A stretch of 64,000 nucleotides of DNA from JANXMY01 sp965246745 (GCA_965246745.1 OZ251980.1:1674001-1738000), one strand, 5' to 3'; numbered from the stretch's first letter, positions 7,594 through 15,981 are shown. Translations and numbers: made by a program. The notes: generated by a model not told the origin, from the letters alone.

Positions 7594-8112
7594 TTTCCCG
7601 TCACCGACCTTCGCCGCGATCTTTGGGTACAGCGCGTCCAAGTCATCTTCGTCCCACTTTACGCCGACCGGCGCTCCGGGAATAAAGTCGAGCGCATTCA
7701 CGGGTATCTTCTGCCCGGTTTTTTCCCCGTAAGCTTCGCCGGCGGCATAAGCGATGTCCTCTCTGTCTAAATTCGCGTCGCCCCATTCCGTGTCGTCCGG
7801 CAGAAGATCGGCCAGGCTGTCGGGATCAGCCAGCGCCGATTCGTAGAAAGCCTGTCCTTGAGCAATCAGCCAGCAGCGGAAGTAGTCAAAGCCGTCGTCG
7901 GAGCCGCCGCCGTTTACAAGATACGCCGCCCCCCACAAGTCCCAGCGGTACGCGGCCTGACGGTGCTCACGGAAAAGCCGGGCAAACGCAGCGATTTCGT
8001 CGGCGGGAAGCAGCAGCAGCGAAGACTTCAAGGCGGCGGCCTGTTCTTCGCACTCGCCGCCGCTTTTGAAGGAGGCGTCTTCGATCAGACGCCAGAATTC
8101 AGCGTGTTCCAT
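7582..8112 (-). CDS. DUF4240 domain protein
   Basis: The 176-residue acidic protein matches the DUF4240 family, which is of unknown function. It begins with the typical EFWRLIEDA segment and has the core YRWDLWGAAYLVNGGGSDDGF followed by DYFRCWLIAQGQ and ALADPDSLADL, all diagnostic in my recollection of the family. There is no signal peptide or membrane helix, so it should be cytoplasmic. The final residues KTMC and the stop codon come from repeat R2b. It lies 13 bases downstream of the DUF58 gene on the same strand and may be read through from it. Confidence 0.85.
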   Translation of the reverse strand: MEHAEFWRLIEDASFKSGGECEEQAAALKSSLLLLPADEIAAFARLFREHRQAAYRWDLWGAAYLVNGGGSDDGFDYFRCWLIAQGQAFYESALADPDSLADLLPDDTEWGDANLDREDIAYAAGEAYGEKTGQKIPVNALDFIPGAPVGVKWDEDDLDALYPKIAAKVGDGKTMC

Positions 8113-8125
8113 CAGAATGCGTCTC

Positions 8126-9445
8126 CTAAATCAGCGAGCGGGCTTTCAGGTCCAAATAGTGGTTGATTAAATCCGCGCTGAGGTCTTCGGGGGGGCTGTC
8201 TACGGTCCAAACGCCCCGGCGCTTCAGCACGGAAATGGCGGCGCGGCGCTCTTGAAGCACCTGAGTGGCTACGGCTTTCTGGTAGACCCCCGCGCTGTCT
8301 TCGGGTAGGGAGTTCGCGGCGGCCAAAATGTTCGGGTCGGAGACAGTGACGCAGACGACCCGGTGGCTGTCGGCCAGCATCGGGACGGCGTCTAAAATCT
8401 GGGCCGACGAATCGGGGTCTACCAGGTCGGAGAACAAAACAACAAGCGAGCGGCGACGCCAGCGGGTCGCAAGGTTCTGGAACGCGGCTTTGTAATCGGT
8501 CTCGACCATGCGGGCATCGAGATTGTACAGGCTTTCGAGAATGCCGTACACCTGCGCTTTGCTTTTGGCGGGCGGCAGGTAGGCGCGGACTTCGGCGTCG
8601 AACGCCATCAGGCCGACTTTGTCGTCGCCCGCCGCCGCCACATACGCCAGCATCAGCGCGGTGTTGACGACGTAGTCCAGCTTTGCCATCTTTTGAATGG
8701 CTTGCAGCATGTTTCGGCCCGTATCGAGCAGCAGGATAATGTTCTGCGAGCGCTCGGCCTCGTACTGCCGCGAAATCAGCTTGCCGCGCCGGGCGGTCGC
8801 GCTCCAGTCAATCTTTTTGTACTCGTCCCCCGGCACATACTCCCGCAAAGACTCAAACTCCGACCCGCCCCCGCGCACTTTCGCCGTGCGGATGCCGAGC
8901 TGCATCAAGCGCCCGCGCCGGGCGAGAAGCTCGTACTTTGCCGTTTCCACTAAATTCGGATAAACTTTGACGGTCTGCGCGGCGGAAACAGCGCCCTGCC
9001 GCGCGATCAAGCCCAGCCGGCCCGGATACTCGAAGTACAGGTCGCCGAACACAAAATCGCCTTTGGCGGGCGGGGTCACGTCGTAGGTGAACCCCAGCGG
9101 GCGCGGGTCCGGCGGCAGAAGCAGCGTCCGCTCGGCCGGGCTTGTTAATTCAAATGTCGGCGGCGGCAGGTCGCGCACCCGCAGCTTCAAAGCCGCCGCC
9201 GACTTGTTCTGCGCCGTCACCGTGACCATGTTCGCCAGCCCCAGCGACAGCTTGTCGTCCACCGTGCGGGTGAGCGACAGCGCCGAGGCAGGCTTCGGCG
9301 CGGCGAGAAAGTCCGCCAGGGTCGCCGCCGCCAGAAGGGCATTGAGGACCAGCACGGCAGTCAGCAGCCAGGGCGCGACGCCGACCAAAAGCAGCGGCAA
9401 AGCGCCGAGGGCCAGCAGAACAACAAAGCGGGAAGTAAGGCGCAT
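8126..9445 (-). CDS. DUF58 domain protein (vWA-like, membrane-anchored)
   Basis: The 439-residue protein has two N-terminal membrane helices (residues about 5-48), a beta-rich region, and then the DUF58 signature ESLREYVPGDEYKKIDWSAT followed by ARRGKLISRQYEAERSQN, leading into a von Willebrand A-like fold (IILLLDTGRNM, VVLFSDLVDPDS). DUF58 proteins usually accompany a MoxR-type AAA ATPase and transglutaminase-like proteins; neither is present here, but SpoIIM-like and RDD genes, frequent members of the same clusters, lie close by. The role is unknown and probably concerns envelope assembly. Its -10 box is only 5 bases from the ATG, so it is predicted to be leaderless. Confidence 0.9.
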   Translation of the reverse strand: MRLTSRFVVLLALGALPLLLVGVAPWLLTAVLVLNALLAAATLADFLAAPKPASALSLTRTVDDKLSLGLANMVTVTAQNKSAAALKLRVRDLPPPTFELTSPAERTLLLPPDPRPLGFTYDVTPPAKGDFVFGDLYFEYPGRLGLIARQGAVSAAQTVKVYPNLVETAKYELLARRGRLMQLGIRTAKVRGGGSEFESLREYVPGDEYKKIDWSATARRGKLISRQYEAERSQNIILLLDTGRNMLQAIQKMAKLDYVVNTALMLAYVAAAGDDKVGLMAFDAEVRAYLPPAKSKAQVYGILESLYNLDARMVETDYKAAFQNLATRWRRRSLVVLFSDLVDPDSSAQILDAVPMLADSHRVVCVTVSDPNILAAANSLPEDSAGVYQKAVATQVLQERRAAISVLKRRGVWTVDSPPEDLSADLINHYLDLKARSLI

Positions 9446-9450
9446 AAGTT

Positions 9451-9479
9451 ATTATAGCACGGAAGAACACCGGGCACAA
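9451..9479 (-). promoter_or_regulatory. Leaderless promoter of the DUF58 gene
   Basis: On the minus strand, TTGTGC (9474-9479) and TATAAT (9451-9456) are 17 bp apart. Only 5 bases separate the -10 box from the ATG at 9445. As transcription starts about 6-8 bases beyond a -10 box, the mRNA should begin at or very near the A of the start codon. Confidence 0.75.
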
Positions 9480-9533
9480 GCGGACGAGATTTCACCGTTC
9501 TCAAAAAATAAATCAACTATTTTAATTTAGGTA

Positions 9534-9562
9534 TTGACATTGTTAAACTATTCGCCTATAAT
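9534..9562 (+). promoter_or_regulatory. Consensus sigma-70-type promoter for the DUF2089 gene
   Basis: TTGACA (9534-9539) and TATAAT (9557-9562) match the vegetative consensus perfectly, with a 17 bp spacer in an AT-rich island. The expected start is near 9569, giving a leader of about 11 bases before the ATG at 9580. Confidence 0.9.
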
Positions 9563-9579
9563 ACATCAGGAAACAAAAA

Positions 9580-10005
9580 ATGACACAGCCGATGCCGAAT
9601 AAATGCCCGCTTTGCAGCGGCGAGCTGGAAGTGACCGAAGTTCACTGCACAAACTGCGATGTGCGGCTGCATGGGCAGTTCACGCTTGCCCCGTACCGCA
9701 GCCTGGATGCCGAGCAGATACGCTTTCTGGAAACGTTTCTGCGCTGCCGGGGGGTTATCCGGGACATGGAAGCCGCGCTTGGGATTTCCTACCCGACCGT
9801 TCGCGCCCGGCTGGATGCGCTTCTCGTCTCGCTCGGCTTCGACGGCGGCCCGTTTGCCGCCTCGCCGGCCCCGCCCGCCCCGCCGCTGACCGCCGCCCAA
9901 AAAGCGGCAAAGCGCAAAGAGATTCTCGCGTCTATCGAAAACGGCACCCTGGATGCCGACTCCGGGCTGACCGCCCTCCAAGCCCTGTCCGACGACACAA
10001 AGTAA
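9580..10005 (+). CDS. DUF2089 family protein, predicted regulator
   Basis: The 141-residue protein starts with a small zinc-ribbon-like module (CPLCSGEL...CTNCDVRL, residues 9-31), then RFLETFLRCRGVIRDMEAAL and GISYPTVRARLDALL, a helix-turn-helix-like segment typical of DUF2089. A Pro/Ala linker and a C-terminal helix with the KRKEILASIENGTLDADS pattern follow. I infer a DNA-binding role from the HTH-like part. It heads a run with a small membrane protein and a DUF4097 protein; DUF2089, membrane and DUF4097 genes recur together in envelope-stress loci of other bacteria. A perfect promoter precedes it. Confidence 0.85.
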   Translation: MTQPMPNKCPLCSGELEVTEVHCTNCDVRLHGQFTLAPYRSLDAEQIRFLETFLRCRGVIRDMEAALGISYPTVRARLDALLVSLGFDGGPFAASPAPPAPPLTAAQKAAKRKEILASIENGTLDADSGLTALQALSDDTK

Positions 10006-10033
10006 AACCGATTTATTGAGGAGACACACTGCC

Positions 10034-10255
10034 ATGATCAGCGCCCCGCTTCGCTCGACACAAACCGCCCAAAAACCCAGCGTCAAGACTCACGGCCACC
10101 TCGCGCTTTTGGAGTGGAACGAAACCGTCCCCGCCGCCCCGCCCGTGCCGTTCGGCCCGAAGCGGCGCTCGCTGGCCGACCGCTGCTGCGACGGCGGCAC
10201 TTTGGTTCTGCTGGCCGTCACCGCCGGAGCGGCCCTTGTCAGCCTGGCCCGGTAA
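10034..10255 (+). CDS. Small single-pass membrane protein
   Basis: The 73-residue product is not recognised. Residues 1-50 are polar and include a basic stretch (KRRSLADR); residues about 53-72 (GGTLVLLAVTAGAALVSLA) form one transmembrane helix reaching the C-terminus. I prefer the ATG at 10034 with GAGGAG about 10 bases upstream to a TTG 18 bases earlier. It follows DUF2089 by 28 bases and precedes the DUF4097 gene, so it may be a membrane component of that putative envelope-stress unit. Confidence 0.6.
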   Translation: MISAPLRSTQTAQKPSVKTHGHLALLEWNETVPAAPPVPFGPKRRSLADRCCDGGTLVLLAVTAGAALVSLAR

Positions 10256-10265
10256 GAACCCACCC

Positions 10266-10347
10266 CGGTTCGTCCCTCACCGACCCTCCCGCAGCGGGAA
10301 GGTGAGGAGGTTTCGATGAAATGTAGGGGCGCTGCTTGCCGCGCCCA
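10266..10347. repeat. Two short repeat elements upstream of the DUF4097 gene
   Basis: A hairpin built on CCTCACCGACCCTCCCGC and GCGGGAAGGTGAGG (about 10278-10310) is followed by GTAGGGGCGCTGCTTGCCGC (from 10323), a copy of repeat R4 also found at 41820 and 58136. Together they separate an apparently good ribosome site (GAGGAGG) from the likely DUF4097 start, suggesting they were inserted into the original leader. Confidence 0.65.
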
Positions 10348-10375
10348 TTTCGCGTCCAAGAAAGCAGCAACTCCG

Positions 10376-11992
10376 ATGTCCGAAGAAAGCATTCTCATTC
10401 TGAACATGCTCCGCGAAGGCAAAATCTCCGCCGAGCAGGCCGACTCGCTCCTGCGGGCCGTCCGCGAGACCGCCCCGCCGCCCACGCCGCCCCCGACACC
10501 CGCCGCGCCGGAACCCGACCCGGCGGCGCTGGCGGCGATGTCCGCGAAGCTGGCCGAGCTGCAAGGCAAGCTCGGCGACCTGCAAGGCAAGCTGGGCGCG
10601 GCGCAGACTTCCCGCACCACAGACTACGCCGCGTCGCTGGCCGGCAAGATTTTCGACACTCTGCCGAAGCCCGAGATTGACATGGGCAAAATCAACAAAG
10701 CTGTAGACGAAGCCATGCGCGGCTTGAACTCACTGAAAAACGATGCCCTGAAAACCGCCAAAACCGCCGCCCGGCAGGCGTCCCACGAAGCCCGCCGGGC
10801 CGGGCGCGAAGGCCGCAAAGCGATGTTTGAATTTAACTTCAACCTCGGCGGCGACGCCCCGAGCGGGCGGCCGCAGAACACGGGCGGCGAGCCGCAGGAA
10901 AGTCAGACCACCACCGAAAGCATTGCGTGGGCGGGCGCAAACACGCTGGCGCTGGAAAACCATCACGGCAGCCTCACGATTGTCGGCGCGGACCTTCCCG
11001 CCGGCACCGCCGAGGCTTCCGTCACCAAAACCGCCTGGGCGGCGACCGACGCCGAAGCGCGGGTCTTTTTGCAGCAGGTGTTTTTGACCCACCAAGTCGA
11101 AAACGGCCGCTGCAAAGTGGGGGTCGCCGCGCCCCGCGACGCCGCTGAGCGGCTCACGGTGGATTACCAAATCCGCGTCCCGCGCACAGCGGCTTTGGAA
11201 GTCAACACCACTTACGGGGCGGTTTCGGCGACCGGCACCGCCGGGGCGCTGACTGTCCGCACCGCGTCCGGCAAAATCCAGGCGTTCGCGCCCCATCCCG
11301 ACGCGCCCGGCGACACTCGCCTGCATTCGCAGTCCGGCGACATCCGCCTGTCGGACTGGCACGCCCCGCGCGGCAGCGTCCATGCCGAAACAGCAACCGC
11401 GAAGATTGACGCCTCGGACGTGGCGGGGGAAACGCTTACGCTGTCGAGCCGCAGCGGCGACATCAGCGCCCGCGACCTCCATGCCGGCTCGCTGGCGGAC
11501 TTCGAGTCGGCCAGCGGCGATGTGGACGTTTCGCGCACAACGGCCAAAGCGCGGGTGCATCTACGGACCCAAAGCGGGTCGGCGGCGCTGTCGGAGACGC
11601 AGGCCGAGCAGGTGCAAATCGAAACGGTCAGCGGCGACGCCCGCCTGCGGACCGTTTCGGGAGCGCTCACGGTGAAAACCATCTCGGGCGATGTGGACGC
11701 CGCCGAGACCGACAGCGCGGCGGTTTCGGTGGTCACGGTCAGCGGCGACACGCGCTGGGCCATGCCCGCGCCGTTTTCCGGCGCGTTCAGCGGCACCACG
11801 GTCAGCGGGGACTTCTGCTTCTCGCTCCCGGCGGGGTCCGATGCACGGGTCGAAATGACCACCACCAGCGGCTCGCTGTCCGCTTCGGCGTCCGAGATCG
11901 TCATCGCCGAGCGCCACGGGGCGGGCACGCTCGGCGCGGGCACCGGCTCGGTCCGCCTGCAATCGGTCTCGGGGGATTTAGTGGTGGAGTGA
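10376..11992 (+). CDS. DUF4097 beta-repeat protein with N-terminal SHOCT-like domain
   Basis: The 538-residue protein opens with ESILILNMLREGKISAEQAD, a short helical domain common in YvlB/LiaX-like proteins, then a Pro-rich linker and an amphipathic helix with AELQGKLGDLQGKLG repeats. From about residue 175 to the end it is a regular beta-repeat of the SGDIRLSD / SGDVDVSRT / SGDARLRTVSGAL type that defines DUF4097 (the 'toastrack' fold of envelope-stress systems). No signal peptide is visible, so topology is uncertain. The start at 10376 matches the family N-terminus. An upstream ATG at 10316 has a better ribosome site but would add 20 residues encoded by repeat R4. Confidence 0.82.
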   Translation: MSEESILILNMLREGKISAEQADSLLRAVRETAPPPTPPPTPAAPEPDPAALAAMSAKLAELQGKLGDLQGKLGAAQTSRTTDYAASLAGKIFDTLPKPEIDMGKINKAVDEAMRGLNSLKNDALKTAKTAARQASHEARRAGREGRKAMFEFNFNLGGDAPSGRPQNTGGEPQESQTTTESIAWAGANTLALENHHGSLTIVGADLPAGTAEASVTKTAWAATDAEARVFLQQVFLTHQVENGRCKVGVAAPRDAAERLTVDYQIRVPRTAALEVNTTYGAVSATGTAGALTVRTASGKIQAFAPHPDAPGDTRLHSQSGDIRLSDWHAPRGSVHAETATAKIDASDVAGETLTLSSRSGDISARDLHAGSLADFESASGDVDVSRTTAKARVHLRTQSGSAALSETQAEQVQIETVSGDARLRTVSGALTVKTISGDVDAAETDSAAVSVVTVSGDTRWAMPAPFSGAFSGTTVSGDFCFSLPAGSDARVEMTTTSGSLSASASEIVIAERHGAGTLGAGTGSVRLQSVSGDLVVE

Positions 11993-12002
11993 GGCTTTCC
12001 CC

Positions 12003-12031
12003 TTGACGGCGGCGGCGATTTGTTGTAACAT
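12003..12031 (+). promoter_or_regulatory. Promoter of the parvulin gene
   Basis: TTGACG (12003-12008) and TAACAT (12026-12031) are separated by 17 bp just after the DUF4097 stop. The likely transcript starts near 12038, about 70 bases before the chosen TTG start, which fits a start at 12108 and argues against an ATG-like start at 12003. Confidence 0.65.
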
Positions 12032-12107
12032 AGAGTCGTACACGATTTTGACGCGAACGGCCCGGCCGGGACGGTTTCGGCTGGGCCGCGAAAGGAACTT
12101 CTTTATT

Positions 12108-13100
12108 TTGACACGACTTTTCCCGCGCCGGCTTTTCTCCCGCCGGCTTGCGGCCGCCGCGCTGCTGCTGGCCGCCGCGCCCGCGCTTGCCCAAACGCCC
12201 ACCGCAATGAATCCGGGCCTGCCGCCGCCTCCGCCGGCCGCCCCGCCGCAGGCGCTGCCCCCGCCCACGCCCGGCCCGCCCGGAGTTGCGGCGATTGTCA
12301 ACGGCCGGCGCATCACCCGCACCCAGGTCGCCAATCAAGCGCTCAGCTTGTACGGCACGCAGATTCTCAACACGATGGTTTTGATCGAGCTGATCAACCA
12401 GGAAGCGCAAAAACAGCACATCGTCATCACGCCTGCGCAGATTGACGCCCAGCTTGCCGTGGTCCGGCAGCGGGCGGCGGGTCAGGTGCCCGGCGGTTTG
12501 GACGGCCTGCTGGCCCAGCGGCATCAAAGCCTGGACTCGTTCAAGCAGCAGCTTTTGCCCCAGATGCAGGCCGAAGCGCTGGTGGAAAAAACCCTGCCGC
12601 CGCCGTCGGCGGCCCCGCTGCGGCTGCATGCCCGGCACCTGCTGATTTTGACCACCGCGCAAGGCCCGATGTCGGCCCCCGGCGCAAAGCCGGCGCACAC
12701 CGACGCCGAAGCGCTGGCCTTGATCGCCAAAGCGCAGGCCGAATTGAAAGCCGGCAAAGACTTCGCCGCCGTCGCCAACCAGTACACCGAAGACCCGTCG
12801 GGCAAGGGCAAAGGCGGCGACCTCGGCTTGATTGACGCGTCCACGCCGTTCGACCCGAGCTTCTTGAAAGCCGCGCTGGCGCTGAAAGCCGGCCAGGTGA
12901 CCCCCGCCCCGGTGAAGTCGCAGTACGGCTACCACTTGATTAAAATTGACAGCACCAGCGCCGCGCCGGCCCCCGCCGACACCAAGCTGTTCGCCGACAG
13001 CGCCGCCGCCGCCCGCCGCCAGCAGGTCGAGGCCGCCATTCCCGGCTATGTCAACAGCCTGCGGAAAAACGCAAAAGTCGTCAATTACCTCGGGCAGTAG
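12108..13100 (+). CDS. Secreted parvulin-type peptidyl-prolyl isomerase (PrsA/SurA-like)
   Basis: The 330-residue protein has a basic N-terminus and signal peptide (RRLAAAALLLAAAPALAQ), a Pro-rich linker, a SurA-N-like helical region (INGRRITRTQVANQ-like through QKQHIVITPAQIDAQL), and a C-terminal PpiC rotamase domain (residues about 195-300). That domain has LHARHLLI, FAAVANQYTEDPS and the diagnostic GGDLGLID and SQYGYHLIKI. Such proteins help fold exported and outer-membrane proteins in the periplasm. The TTG at 12108 follows AAAGGAA and places the signal peptide at the N-terminus. The gene is monocistronic, with its own promoter and a strong terminator. Confidence 0.87.
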   Translation: MTRLFPRRLFSRRLAAAALLLAAAPALAQTPTAMNPGLPPPPPAAPPQALPPPTPGPPGVAAIVNGRRITRTQVANQALSLYGTQILNTMVLIELINQEAQKQHIVITPAQIDAQLAVVRQRAAGQVPGGLDGLLAQRHQSLDSFKQQLLPQMQAEALVEKTLPPPSAAPLRLHARHLLILTTAQGPMSAPGAKPAHTDAEALALIAKAQAELKAGKDFAAVANQYTEDPSGKGKGGDLGLIDASTPFDPSFLKAALALKAGQVTPAPVKSQYGYHLIKIDSTSAAPAPADTKLFADSAAAARRQQVEAAIPGYVNSLRKNAKVVNYLGQ

Positions 13101-13111
13101 CCCCGTCCCGT

Positions 13112-13146
13112 CAGCCCACCGAACGCTGTTCGGTGGGCTGTTTGTT
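13112..13146 (+). terminator. Intrinsic terminator after the parvulin gene
   Basis: A perfect 13-bp stem (CAGCCCACCGAAC / GTTCGGTGGGCTG) with a 3-base loop is followed by TTTGTTT, a classic Rho-independent terminator 11 bases after the stop codon. Confidence 0.93.
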
Positions 13147-13164
13147 TATCTACAGGAAACGCAC

Positions 13165-14328
13165 ATGGCAGCAAAAACGCTCAATGTCGGCATGATCGGC
13201 TACAAATTCATGGGCAAAGCCCATTCCAACGCGTACCGGCAGGTCGGACGCTTTTTTCCCGAGCTGGAAGTCGTCCCTGTGATGAAAGCGCTCTGCGGGC
13301 GCGACGAAGCCGGGGTCAAAAAAGCCGCCGAAACGTTCGGCTGGGAGGGGTACGAAACCGACTGGCGGCGCTTGGTCGCCCGCGACGACATTGACATCAT
13401 AGACATCGGAGCGCCCGGCAACATGCACGCCGAGATTGCGACGGCAGCCGCGAAGGCCGGCAAGCATGTGTTCTGCGAAAAGCCGCTCGGCAACACGACC
13501 GAAGAAGCGAAAAAAATGCTGGACGCCGTCACCGAAGCCGGCGTCAAAAACCTGGTCTGGTTCAACTACCGCGCGAACCCCGCCGTGTCGTTCGCCAAGC
13601 AGCTTATTGACGAAGGGGCGCTCGGGAAGATTTACCACTGGCGGGCGCTGTTTTTGCAGGACTGGATTGTGGACCCGGATTTTCCGCTGGTTTGGCGGCT
13701 CAAAAAAGACACGGCCGGGTCCGGGTCGCACGGCGACCTGCTGGCGCACTGCCTCGACACGGCCCGGTATTTAGTCGGCGAGATCGCCGAAGTCAGCGGC
13801 CTGCTGGAAACGTTTATCAAGCAGCGCCCGGAGCTGGCCGCCACCGACGACCGCATGGGCGGGGTCGCGTCGGACATCATGGGCGAAGTCACGGTTGACG
13901 ACGCGTCGCTCGCGCTGGCCCGATTTGAGAACGGGGCGTTGGGCACGTTTGAAGCGACGCGCTTCGCTTTAGGCCGCAAGAACCACAATCGGTTTGAGAT
14001 CAACGGCTCTCGCGGCAGCATCGTCTTTAATGCCGAGCGCCCGAACGAGCTGGAGATTTACACCGAGGACACCCACGCCGGCACCCACGGCTTCCGCACG
14101 GTCAGCGTCACCGGCGGCCAGGACCGCTACACGGGGCATTACTGGCCGACGGCCCACAACATCGGCTACGAGCACACGTTTACCAACCTGCTGTATGATG
14201 CGTTCGCCGCGATTGCCAAAGACGAAAACCCGTCGCCGTCGTTTGCCGACGGCTACCGAAACAACGTGCTTCTCGACGCCATCGCCCGCTCCGCCGAGAC
14301 CAGGAGATGGGAGACCGTCACGCCGTAG
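13165..14328 (+). CDS. Gfo/Idh/MocA-family NAD(P)-dependent oxidoreductase
   Basis: The 387-residue protein starts with a Rossmann fold (NVGMIGYKFMGKAHSNAY) and carries the family signature HVFCEKPLGNT, whose Glu-Lys-Pro contacts the cofactor. The C-terminal alpha/beta domain includes KIYHWRALF, GDLLAHCLD and RFENGALGTFEATRFALG, typical of sugar or inositol dehydrogenases. Substrates in this family are sugars, inositols or glycosides, and the exact one cannot be read from sequence. The ATG at 13165 follows CAGGAAAC. It sits after a strong terminator with no sugar-transport neighbours. Confidence 0.9.
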   Translation: MAAKTLNVGMIGYKFMGKAHSNAYRQVGRFFPELEVVPVMKALCGRDEAGVKKAAETFGWEGYETDWRRLVARDDIDIIDIGAPGNMHAEIATAAAKAGKHVFCEKPLGNTTEEAKKMLDAVTEAGVKNLVWFNYRANPAVSFAKQLIDEGALGKIYHWRALFLQDWIVDPDFPLVWRLKKDTAGSGSHGDLLAHCLDTARYLVGEIAEVSGLLETFIKQRPELAATDDRMGGVASDIMGEVTVDDASLALARFENGALGTFEATRFALGRKNHNRFEINGSRGSIVFNAERPNELEIYTEDTHAGTHGFRTVSVTGGQDRYTGHYWPTAHNIGYEHTFTNLLYDAFAAIAKDENPSPSFADGYRNNVLLDAIARSAETRRWETVTP

Positions 14329-14369
14329 GAGCCGCGCCGGGTACACTTGACACCGTAGGAGACAGCCGA

Positions 14370-14648
14370 ATGACAGTGACACTGAACCCTCAAATTGAAG
14401 CAAAGCTGATCGAAAAAGCGCAACGTGAAGGACAGGCCCTTGACACGCTGGCAAGCGACGTGCTTTCCACATATCTTGAAGAGGAAGAATGGTTCGCGGC
14501 AGGCGTTCGTGCGGCCATCCAAAGCGAGCGCACCAAGCCGATAGCACAATACATCGCGGAGCAGCGAATAAAGCATGGCTATCCAAGCGATTGGCCGATG
14601 CAGAGTGCGATCACAGAAAGCCGGGCATTTTTGAGGACCATGCGTTAA
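14370..14648 (+). CDS. Small helical protein, possible antitoxin
   Basis: This 92-residue protein is not firmly recognised. Its start (MTVTLNPQIEAKLIEKAQRE, then GQALDTLASDVLSTYL) resembles ribbon-helix-helix antitoxins: a short strand followed by two helices. No toxin gene is adjacent. The start ATG has TAGGAGACAG upstream. The last residues (RTMR) and the stop codon are encoded by repeat R2c, so the original C-terminus, and perhaps a downstream toxin gene, may have been lost when the repeat arrived. The function is inferred from fold resemblance only. Confidence 0.55.
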   Translation: MTVTLNPQIEAKLIEKAQREGQALDTLASDVLSTYLEEEEWFAAGVRAAIQSERTKPIAQYIAEQRIKHGYPSDWPMQSAITESRAFLRTMR

Positions 14649-14801
14649 AACACACGGCGACATGGCCTTCGGCCAGGAAGTGCCGCTTCGCGGGACTCAA
14701 GGGTGTCTGTTCTTAACCCCGCGCCCTCCGGGTCTGCCAGTGCAGCCCTCCGGGTCTGCCAGTGCAAAAGCGGGTGTTTCCTGGCGTCTGCGCCGTGTAC
14801 C
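14638..14801. repeat. Dispersed repeat R2, copy c
   Basis: The left end ACCATGCGTTAAAACACACG is the same terminus as in R2b and gives the stop codon to the preceding small gene. The interior holds CCGCTTCGCGGG and two tandem copies of CCCTCCGGGTCTGCCAGTGCA, the reverse complement of the triplicated unit in R2a. The right end (GTCTGCGCCGTGTAC) is less well preserved. Confidence 0.82.
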
Positions 14802-14863
14802 CCAATAAAACCCTAGCCGTGCCATTTATGGCATGGTGCCATTTCTGTCGCCGGCATAACTCC

Positions 14864-15487
14864 ATGAACAAACTCCCACCCGAATGGCCTAAAATCGTTC
14901 CAGCGTTTATTCTTCTGCTTTTATTTGTGTCCGCGACAGCCGTGTGTAGCCAGCTATGGCGCGGCTGCAGCATGGCAGTCACTGATAAAGCAGAGTTTCA
15001 GTACGACCATAATCTGCCACATGCTTACGAAGGACATCTGCATCGCAGCCTAGAATCCATGCAGGCCGCCGTCGCGATTTACGCCAAGCGGCATCAAGGA
15101 ACCTTGCCGCCGATGCAGAGCGCAGCAGCGGCGAGGACTGCGCTCCGCGCCATTCTCGGCAAGAGCGCCGATTACCGCTCGCGCAACCCGGCCACGCAAA
15201 TCCCGTTTACGCCAAATGCTGCGCTGTCGGGGCGGAAGATAGGCGCGGTCTCAAACGGCGGCCGGGCGATTTTGTTTTACGATGCCGACCCGCCCGCAGG
15301 CTACCGCGAAAGCTATTATGTCACCATCAAAGGCGCTGTCGGTCATGTCCCGGTCGAGGCTATCCCGAGGCTGCTGGAAGCCGCAGCGGCGGCGCGGGCC
15401 GTTTCGGGGAAAAACGGTGTCTTTGCTTTGAGCGCGTTACCAGCCGGACGTGCCGGGGTCGCCCTTAAACGGCCCGACGAGGTTTGA
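14864..15487 (+). CDS. Membrane-anchored protein of unknown function
   Basis: The 207-residue protein is not recognised. One N-terminal transmembrane helix (IVPAFILLLLFVSATAVC, residues about 9-27) is followed by an extracytoplasmic domain. That domain contains SLESMQAAVAIYAKRHQGTL and an AVSNGGRAILFYDADPPAGY stretch, reminiscent of the globular part of pilin-like pseudopilins, though there is no prepilin cleavage site. The 3' end overlaps the convergent DUF427 gene by 51 bases. An earlier in-frame ATG at 14762 would put repeat R2c into the coding region and is less likely. Confidence 0.6.
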   Translation: MNKLPPEWPKIVPAFILLLLFVSATAVCSQLWRGCSMAVTDKAEFQYDHNLPHAYEGHLHRSLESMQAAVAIYAKRHQGTLPPMQSAAAARTALRAILGKSADYRSRNPATQIPFTPNAALSGRKIGAVSNGGRAILFYDADPPAGYRESYYVTIKGAVGHVPVEAIPRLLEAAAAARAVSGKNGVFALSALPAGRAGVALKRPDEV

Positions 15488-15931
15488 TGTAATCCAGCCG
15501 CCGTAGAAGCCGCCTGGCTGGGCGGTCACACGCTCGCCATTGACGGTGCAGAAGTCCATGCGGCCGGGGTAGACGGCGATGTGGTTTCGGATGGCTTCAA
15601 ACGGAGGCGTCGGATTAGGGTAATACCAGGCAGACAACTCAGCGGTTTTGCCGCCCGCGTGGATGTCATAATAGCCTGCCAGGCCCTTCCATTCGCAAAA
15701 AGACTGGCCGGGCACCGGGGTAAAATGCTCCAAACGAACATCTTCGGGAGGCAGGTAATACACCGGCGGGTGGCTGGTTTCCAAAACGCGCAGCGCCCGG
15801 CAGGTATCGGCAAGGACAATGCCGCCGAAGACGATCTGGAGATGGGCGTCGGCGGCCTCGAGGCGCGGCGGGCGGGGATAATCCCAGACCGATTCCTGGC
15901 CGGGTCCGGGTTCGACTTTGCGGATATTCAT
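15437..15931 (-). CDS. DUF427 domain protein
   Basis: The 164-residue protein matches DUF427, a small beta-rich domain of unknown function. It contains the typical stretches VWDYPRPPRLE, IVLADTCRALRVLETSHPP, VYYLPPEDVRLEHFTPV and FCEWKGLAGYYDI, then PAFEAIRNHIAVYPGRMD-like sequence and a terminal VTAQPGGFYGGW. It lacks a signal peptide or membrane segment. The ATG at 15931 is preferred over an in-frame ATG at 15991 because family members start near VRKVEPGPGQESVWDYP. It is divergent from the receiver-oxidoreductase gene, whose start lies 50 bases away, so the two may share a control region. Confidence 0.88.
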   Translation of the reverse strand: MNIRKVEPGPGQESVWDYPRPPRLEAADAHLQIVFGGIVLADTCRALRVLETSHPPVYYLPPEDVRLEHFTPVPGQSFCEWKGLAGYYDIHAGGKTAELSAWYYPNPTPPFEAIRNHIAVYPGRMDFCTVNGERVTAQPGGFYGGWITSNLVGPFKGDPGTSGW

Positions 15932-15981
15932 GCGCCGGAAACAAAGACGCGGCGGGCGGGGTTCCGCAGGAGAAAAAAACA

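Noticed and set aside
10316..10375. Earlier ATG for the DUF4097 gene with a strong GAGGAGG ribosome site
   Set aside because: The 20 extra residues would be encoded by repeat R4; the family-like N-terminus begins at 10376. The alternative is not excluded.
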